A stretch of 60,787 bases of DNA from positions 1 through 60,787 of the forward strand of contig NZ_ABCT01000016.1 of NCBI RefSeq assembly GCF_000170915.1, written 5' to 3'. This stretch comes from Limnobacter sp. MED105 (GTDB taxonomy: Bacteria > Pseudomonadota > Gammaproteobacteria > Burkholderiales > Burkholderiaceae_B). The position numbers were made by a program, and so were the translations under genes. The notes beneath the pieces were generated by a model that was not told where the DNA came from, did no database searches, and worked only from the letters and a program-made list of their open reading frames with translations. Of this stretch, positions 55,943 to 60,787 are shown one piece after another; position 1 is the first letter of the stretch, and each line of letters starts with the position of its first letter.

Positions 55943-58354
55943 GCAAGGCAAACCATTGCACACATCAATCAATGCACCCTGCTTTTTCAGGAAAGCAGAC
56001 TTCATGTCCATATTCTTTTCTTCGTTGCGCGGGTGGCCATGCGGGTCAGCACCATAACCGGTGGTCATGGGTCGGTTGTCCAGCGGTGGGGGCGCACTGC
56101 CATTGGGGTTGGCAGAACCATCGGCATTGGTCATGGGGCCGCTGTCCCACACGGTCAGCGCGTTGCCCGCATGCGGGTATTTCTTGATGCATGGCAAACC
56201 GAAATATGGGTGATCGTCGGGGTGCCTGCGCCCAAAAGAAACATTCGGAAACTGTTCCTGCTCGGCGCGCACTGCCGGGTGTGCCTGCTTCAGCACAGCG
56301 GCTCCGCGTTGCGCGGACGGACCACCCACCACTGCGGGGCATTGCAAGGGTGCCTCAATGGTGCGCGCCATGATTTCTGCGGTGTTCATGTACACCTGGT
56401 GATCAGCAAACGCAGGGATCAATAACACGCGCTTGTTGGGTCTTGTTCCGGGTAATTCACGCCCAGGGGCCAAGCTCCAGGCATAGCCATTGTTTTCGCC
56501 ACGGTCCCAAAGCATTTGAATTAGCGAGAGAATGAATTGTTGGTCCAGCGATGCGGGGTATGCCTCATAAAACGCAGGCGCGTAGGGTGCAAAGTCCACG
56601 GAACGTTGCAACAAAGTGGAGTACGCCATGCCGGGCACCCCCAACGTGGCAGCCTGAATATCAGGTGAAATCGCAGTAACCGGCCCACCGTTGATGCCGC
56701 CCTGCGAATTGCCGTCATAAAACAGTTCGCTGCGGTCTATCAGGCATTTGCCTTCTTTTTGAAATGCGGGGTGAGTACAAAATCCGTTCTCGGAAATCAT
56801 CGCCCGACCCAACATCGTGAAATTCAAAAAGCCTTGTTGCAAACGATCCGTCAGGCGGTTGAATCCACTGAAATCGGTCAGCATCAACACTGTGCTGGCA
56901 ATGTCTCCACCAACACCATCCCACAAGGGATCGTATTTGCGATTGTCGTTTTGATCGTCGGGCAAATTGCCTGTGGCCAAGCCTGCCCAATCCACCATGC
57001 AGAACAGAAAATTGTGACGCTCTGCCATCACGCGCACATTCAAGTCGTAGGTGTTGCCTTCATCGCGCGAACCCAACAAACCATGACCGTACAGCGAGGC
57101 ACGTGCTGGTTCGCCTGTGTCCAGGTTCTTGCGCGCTATTGAGCAAATAAAAGGAACACTTGCATTGGGTGTTAATGGGTTGCGCTGCGGCAATGCAGTG
57201 GCCGGGCTGCCGGTGGGTAGCAATGGGTAGTTGTAGGTGCCCCCCGACAAGCAATTGGGGCTGGTGAGAAAACACGGCACGTCGATGTGTCCTCGAATTC
57301 GCCGTGCCGTAATTTCACTCGCCGATCCGTTCTCGGGATTTTCGATGACCGCATCAATCGTGAAGTTCGGCGATTGTCCTGCTGTGGCTTCAATGGATTG
57401 ATCGCGCGCATGAATAAGACGCTCGGTCAGGTTGCGGCCAGACGCCACGGTGAAATCCCAGGCAAGGTACAGGCTTTCCCGTTCAACACCCGCCATACCC
57501 AATACACTGAAAATATTTTCCATCAGCGGTTTGCGCGCGTTTTGGGCAGCGTTGCCCAAAGGCAAACCATCGCGGTATGCCTTGAAAACCGGGCTTGGCT
57601 CGATGGTGTCACCTGCACTGTTTTTCAAGTTGCGCAGGGCCACAATATAACGGCGCCCCGGTTCCAGATTCTTCGCCACCCGAATAAGCAAAGCAGGTCC
57701 CGGCTCGTCGTTTGGAAGGTTCAGTTGCCCTTGAGTCAGGTTGGCGTCCAGTTCGGCCCAAATCAGTTGCCTCTTCAAAGTCAGTGTGTCGATCAACACG
57801 ATGGGTTGATCGCGCTGCAGGCTGGCTTCTATGTTGGTGATGGGTACTGCACCGGTTTTTTCCAAATCAAGCCCAGGCACACGGGTCAGAATGGGTTGAC
57901 CGGGAGAGAACCCGTCATTGCGATTCCAGTCGGTGGGATCAATCGGTTTGCCCACAATGTTTTTGGGCATGGCCAACACATTCAAATTCACCCGCATCTT
58001 GGTGTCGGTTTGGGTGTCGGCAGTGGTGAAATAATTGTTTGGAAATGGGAACAGACAATAGGCCGGGTCCAGCGGATCACAACGCTCGGCGCCTGCGGGC
58101 GCAGCGCCAGTGCCAGCGGGTTCGGTGCGAACCACAGGATCCTTGGGAAACAAGGGTGTATTTCCATCGCCACCTGCACCACCATCACCCGAATCGTCTG
58201 GATCCTCAGGGTCCACCGGCGTGTCGGGTTCCTCTTCATTGGGATTGGTGACAGTCGGGCTGTCCGCTTGCGGCGAACCTGAATCGCCCATACACCCCGC
58301 CAATAGCAAAGCCCAAGCCAATACAATGGCTCCACCCCAGTTTGTCGTCCTCAT
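55898..58354 (-). CDS. Large hydrolase-like lipoprotein
   Basis: The 818-aa lipoprotein has a signal with lipobox LLAGC, an acidic Pro/Asp/Gly linker (30-75), a beta-rich half (about 90-340) and an alpha/beta-hydrolase-like half. That has YGHGLLGSRDEGNTYD (oxyanion area), FYDGNSQGGINGGPV near residue 549 (GxSxGG nucleophile) and a late HPYF. It may be an outer-membrane lipase or esterase. The last residues (SVTRL) come from a 28-bp duplication; without it the protein would end NPALK. It is divergent from a TetR gene, which probably controls it with the downstream ceramidase-like gene. Confidence 0.75.
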   Translation of the reverse strand: MRTTNWGGAIVLAWALLLAGCMGDSGSPQADSPTVTNPNEEEPDTPVDPEDPDDSGDGGAGGDGNTPLFPKDPVVRTEPAGTGAAPAGAERCDPLDPAYCLFPFPNNYFTTADTQTDTKMRVNLNVLAMPKNIVGKPIDPTDWNRNDGFSPGQPILTRVPGLDLEKTGAVPITNIEASLQRDQPIVLIDTLTLKRQLIWAELDANLTQGQLNLPNDEPGPALLIRVAKNLEPGRRYIVALRNLKNSAGDTIEPSPVFKAYRDGLPLGNAAQNARKPLMENIFSVLGMAGVERESLYLAWDFTVASGRNLTERLIHARDQSIEATAGQSPNFTIDAVIENPENGSASEITARRIRGHIDVPCFLTSPNCLSGGTYNYPLLPTGSPATALPQRNPLTPNASVPFICSIARKNLDTGEPARASLYGHGLLGSRDEGNTYDLNVRVMAERHNFLFCMVDWAGLATGNLPDDQNDNRKYDPLWDGVGGDIASTVLMLTDFSGFNRLTDRLQQGFLNFTMLGRAMISENGFCTHPAFQKEGKCLIDRSELFYDGNSQGGINGGPVTAISPDIQAATLGVPGMAYSTLLQRSVDFAPYAPAFYEAYPASLDQQFILSLIQMLWDRGENNGYAWSLAPGRELPGTRPNKRVLLIPAFADHQVYMNTAEIMARTIEAPLQCPAVVGGPSAQRGAAVLKQAHPAVRAEQEQFPNVSFGRRHPDDHPYFGLPCIKKYPHAGNALTVWDSGPMTNADGSANPNGSAPPPLDNRPMTTGYGADPHGHPRNEEKNMDMKSAFLKKQGALIDVCNGLPCASRGFNPALSVTRL

Positions 58355-58394
58355 GTCTCTCTCTTTTTGCGTAGGGTCTTGTGTTCGACCCTTA

Positions 58395-58412
58395 AGTTAC
58401 ATTACTGTAACT
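58395..58412. promoter_or_regulatory. Palindrome between divergent hydrolase and TetR genes
   Basis: AGTTACA-TTAC-TGTAACT is a perfect inverted repeat with 7-bp arms. It lies 41-58 nt upstream of the hydrolase-like ATG and 69 nt before the TetR ATG. It is a good operator candidate for the TetR protein on both genes. Confidence 0.7.
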
Positions 58413-58480
58413 AAAGATTAATTTATGAAGTTGTAATGCGTCTAGTGTAGTTTTTCCATAGTAAATTCAATGGGTTAATA

Positions 58481-59086
58481 ATGTTAAAACCAACGCAAAC
58501 CCGCATGAAACCTGAGGATAGAGAACGTCAACTGCTGGAAGTTGCGCAGCGAATGTTTGTGGAAAGGGGTTATCAAGGCACGGCCATGGAAGATATCGCG
58601 AGGGCGGCTGGGGTAACCCGACCCGTGGTGTACAAATTGTTCGGAAACAAAGACGGTATTTACCTGGCTTGCCTGAAAAAAGCACGAGAGGTGCTGAACA
58701 GTTACATTATTGAACGCGCCCTTACAGGTGAAGGCCTTCAGGGTCGCTTGCGCGGCGGTATTGAGGGTTATTTTTCATTCGTAGAATTCGAGCGGGATGC
58801 ATTTCGATTTCTCTACGACAGCGGTGCCGCCGTGGCTGGCCCGGCTGCACAGGCCGCCAGTCAGTTGCGTTTTGACACAGTAAACCGCATCGCGCTGTTA
58901 CTGGGCGATTTAAAAAGCGTTATTACAGAGGGAGAAATTGCAGCCACCGCCCACGCCCTATCGGGCGCAGGAGAGCAGCTGGCCAAGTGGTGGTTGACCC
59001 AACCCGCTTTGCCCAAAGCCATGGTGGTAAACACCATGTTCAATTTGCTTTGGGCGGGCTTGGTTCAGCATCAAAATAATACTTAG
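58481..59086 (+). CDS. TetR-family transcriptional regulator
   Basis: The 201-aa regulator has a TetR HTH (about 18-65: VAQRMFVERGYQGTAMEDIARAAGVTRPVVYKLFGNKDGIYLACL) and a C-terminal ligand domain. It is divergent from the hydrolase-like lipoprotein gene; a perfect palindrome lies between them. The start could be ATG at 58481 or at 58505; the first is kept. Its stop overlaps the opposite lipoprotein stop in a shared CTAG. Confidence 0.9.
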   Translation: MLKPTQTRMKPEDRERQLLEVAQRMFVERGYQGTAMEDIARAAGVTRPVVYKLFGNKDGIYLACLKKAREVLNSYIIERALTGEGLQGRLRGGIEGYFSFVEFERDAFRFLYDSGAAVAGPAAQAASQLRFDTVNRIALLLGDLKSVITEGEIAATAHALSGAGEQLAKWWLTQPALPKAMVVNTMFNLLWAGLVQHQNNT

Positions 59087-60438
59087 GGTGCAGGGCTGCT
59101 GGAGAAATCAAAGTCGTTGGTGAGCACCTCGCGAGGCGAATCAACCGTACCCACAAACCCTGGATCAAAATTGGCAGAGGCTGTTTGCACCACCGGCGTA
59201 AGGTCTAAGGGTTCAGCGATCGCCATTACCGTGTATTGCCCTTCGGCTGCGGTGTCGATTGCGAAGTTGAACACCCCTGTAGCGGTGTAAGGTGCCACTT
59301 CAGGCGCATCCACGGTCAATGTGAAAGCATACCCCGCAGTGTCACCCATGCCGGCTAAATTACCACTGGTATCAAACGTTTCAAATGACAGCTGCGCAGA
59401 ATTAATCAGCACTGTTGCCCCCAAAGACAAGGTCTGGTTAATTTCTACAAAAGTCGCAGGTTTCATATCGTCAGTATTCGTGACAGTACCCACTGCGTCA
59501 CCTTCCACGGTGGCAGGTTCGAGCAGAATTTCGTTCTCATCGACAGGTGTGGTGGCATCAAAATCCAAATTCACCAACTGACCTTCAGGCACGATCACAT
59601 CTGACACCACCTTCGTTATGAAACCGGGGGCAGTGAACACCAGGTCATACGTACCCGGCGGCACTTGAGACAATATGAATTCTCCGTTGTCTGCCAAATC
59701 AGTCGATTCGACTGGTGCTGTAGCGCGCACCACTTCACCATCCTGCTGCAAGGAAATACTGACGCCCTGTGACACCAAGGCATCAGCCACACTGCCACGC
59801 ACACCGGAGGACAAACGCGGAATGGCCGTAAGCACCGGCTTCAGCAAATAATTACCAGAACCACCTGCCTCTACCACTGATTTGCACGCATCAAAATCGA
59901 TCAACAGGTCTGCAACCTGCCCTTCAGCAACGTCGATCCCGACATTGATTTTTACACCGCTTTGTTGGCCACTTGGCGTTTTCAAATCCTCAAAACCACC
60001 CGCACTGAAAACCACATGGTTGGGTGCACGCGTGGGGTCAGCATCGGGATCAAAATCAATGTTTGTCGGGTCGACGGTGGCGTTGTCCACCAACACAAAT
60101 CGGACTTGTTGTACGCGACCTACCGGCAAGGTAACCTCGCCCAGCTCTTCAATCACACCGTTCTGCAAATCAAGCAAATCAATTTGGCGCGGCTGATCCA
60201 ATACAATTTCTGACCAACCCTCACCATCGGGGCCGGCTGTGGCGCTGTTGTTGACCCGAATTCGATCAACAGTGACGAACACATTGTCATAACCGCAAGA
60301 AGGCGCATCAGTCATTGCCGTGCGCAAAGTACCCGTGGCTGCTGAGTTATCTCCGCCACCGCCGCCGCAGGCGGCGACAAACAAGGCGGCGCAAGTGACC
60401 GCCAAGGTACTTTGGATGAATGTTTTTCCCTTTCGCAT
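59083..60438 (-). CDS. DUF4382-domain lipoprotein
   Basis: The 451-aa lipoprotein has a signal with lipobox VAAC followed by GGGGG. A DUF4382 domain (about 35-190) is clear from TGTLRTAMTDAPSCGYDNVFVTVDRIRV and VTLPVGRVQQVRFVLVD. A carboxypeptidase-regulatory-like beta domain follows (about 200-290: LADNGEFILSQVPPGTYDLVFTAPGFI). The remainder is beta-rich. The function of DUF4382 is unknown; such proteins are surface-anchored. AAGGAGAAGG precedes the ATG at 60438; a longer frame to 60480 is not favoured. Confidence 0.85.
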   Translation of the reverse strand: MRKGKTFIQSTLAVTCAALFVAACGGGGGDNSAATGTLRTAMTDAPSCGYDNVFVTVDRIRVNNSATAGPDGEGWSEIVLDQPRQIDLLDLQNGVIEELGEVTLPVGRVQQVRFVLVDNATVDPTNIDFDPDADPTRAPNHVVFSAGGFEDLKTPSGQQSGVKINVGIDVAEGQVADLLIDFDACKSVVEAGGSGNYLLKPVLTAIPRLSSGVRGSVADALVSQGVSISLQQDGEVVRATAPVESTDLADNGEFILSQVPPGTYDLVFTAPGFITKVVSDVIVPEGQLVNLDFDATTPVDENEILLEPATVEGDAVGTVTNTDDMKPATFVEINQTLSLGATVLINSAQLSFETFDTSGNLAGMGDTAGYAFTLTVDAPEVAPYTATGVFNFAIDTAAEGQYTVMAIAEPLDLTPVVQTASANFDPGFVGTVDSPREVLTNDFDFSSSPAP

Positions 60439-60787
60439 TGCCTTCTCCTTGAATGCCCGTTTGAAATTAGATCTGAACAAATTTGGGCGCTCCGGATTTA
60501 ACGCGTCAAAGGAGAAGGACGTTTACGACAATCGCGAGGCACGATTTTGCGTTGCAACATAAATCTCCAGAAAATCAACAAAGCTCAAAAACCACTTTCC
60601 ATTTTTAGAGCCCTCTTTCAAAACAATTCTCAGTAACAATTCCTCCACATCTCCCTAGAACCCTTTTCCCTTATGGATTAGGGGGTTATAGGCGATTCAA
60701 GAGAGCAATCAAATCGATAGTTATTTTGAATCAACAAAAACGTTCAATTAACTTTTGCAATCGCACAATTTATTCGTTAGAATTGCG
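60439..60787. other. Non-coding right-edge region
   Basis: This 349-nt A/T-rich stretch has no gene. It holds the leader and binding site of the DUF4382 gene on the minus strand and an outward promoter at the far right. Nothing else is recognised. Confidence 0.6.
60755..60783 (+). promoter_or_regulatory. Outward promoter at the right edge
   Basis: TTGCAA and TAGAAT are separated by exactly 17 nt, matching a sigma-70 promoter at most positions. It reads out of the window toward a gene not seen here. Confidence 0.5.

Overview
The window looks like chromosomal DNA of a free-living, aerobic, lipid- and alkane-using Gram-negative bacterium. Lipobox lipoproteins, an RND efflux pump, TRAP transporters, a Tat-type signal and long-chain fatty-acid functions all point that way. 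Gene style suggests a betaproteobacterium of the Burkholderiales, possibly Limnobacter-like; that is recalled similarity, not a search result. I saw no rRNA, tRNA, CRISPR array, transposase, integrase or phage gene. Genes are packed tightly, with many 4-nt start/stop overlaps and several convergent pairs whose stop codons touch or overlap.

1-4.7 kb: a 5'-truncated pirin with a clear terminator, a secreted lipoprotein, an AMP-forming acyl-CoA ligase and a small Asp-rich secreted protein. 4.7-18 kb: fatty-acid and alkane catabolism. A minus-strand run carries 2,4-dienoyl-CoA reductase (fadH), an AraC regulator, an esterase, an acyl-CoA dehydrogenase, a MaoC hydratase and a thiolase. A second AraC regulator is divergent from alkB (alkane 1-monooxygenase). 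Next come a thioesterase, a GMC-type alcohol dehydrogenase broken by a 1-nt frameshift, and a nitronate-monooxygenase-like flavoprotein. The thiolase lacks two of its expected catalytic residues.

18-21 kb: two tandem Gly/Leu-rich proteins of unknown function. Their N-terminal module resembles the retention module of LapA-type adhesins, but they have no RTX body. 21-26.5 kb: ppnP, a degenerate metallo-beta-lactamase-fold protein, a TetR gene followed by a membrane protein and an Old Yellow Enzyme, and an SGNH-hydrolase lipoprotein. 26.5-32.2 kb: a tetR-MFP-RND-nitroreductase operon in which every junction is a 4-nt overlap.

32.3-36.4 kb: a coiled-coil protein, a class I-like HMG-CoA reductase, a flavin/2Fe-2S reductase and a fatty-acid desaturase. 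36.4-43.6 kb: LysE exporter, MFS transporter with a MocR regulator (three operator-like boxes lie upstream), a GNAT-nitrilase fusion, a SulP permease and an Lrp regulator. 43.6-49.3 kb: a TRAP transporter with a structured leader, a TSUP permease and a gamma-glutamyltransferase. 49.3-53.8 kb: a phnDEC-like ABC importer with a degenerate metallophosphoesterase, and a DedA-rhodanese fusion. 53.9-60.8 kb: a small helical protein, a ceramidase-like lipoprotein, a large hydrolase-like lipoprotein with a 28-bp tandem duplication at its 3' end, a TetR regulator and a DUF4382 lipoprotein.

The observations I rate highest are the thiolase without its nucleophile that is coupled to a MaoC hydratase, the tandem retention-module proteins, the frameshifted alkanol dehydrogenase, the class I-like HMG-CoA reductase, and a set of clean palindromes beside the transcription regulators.
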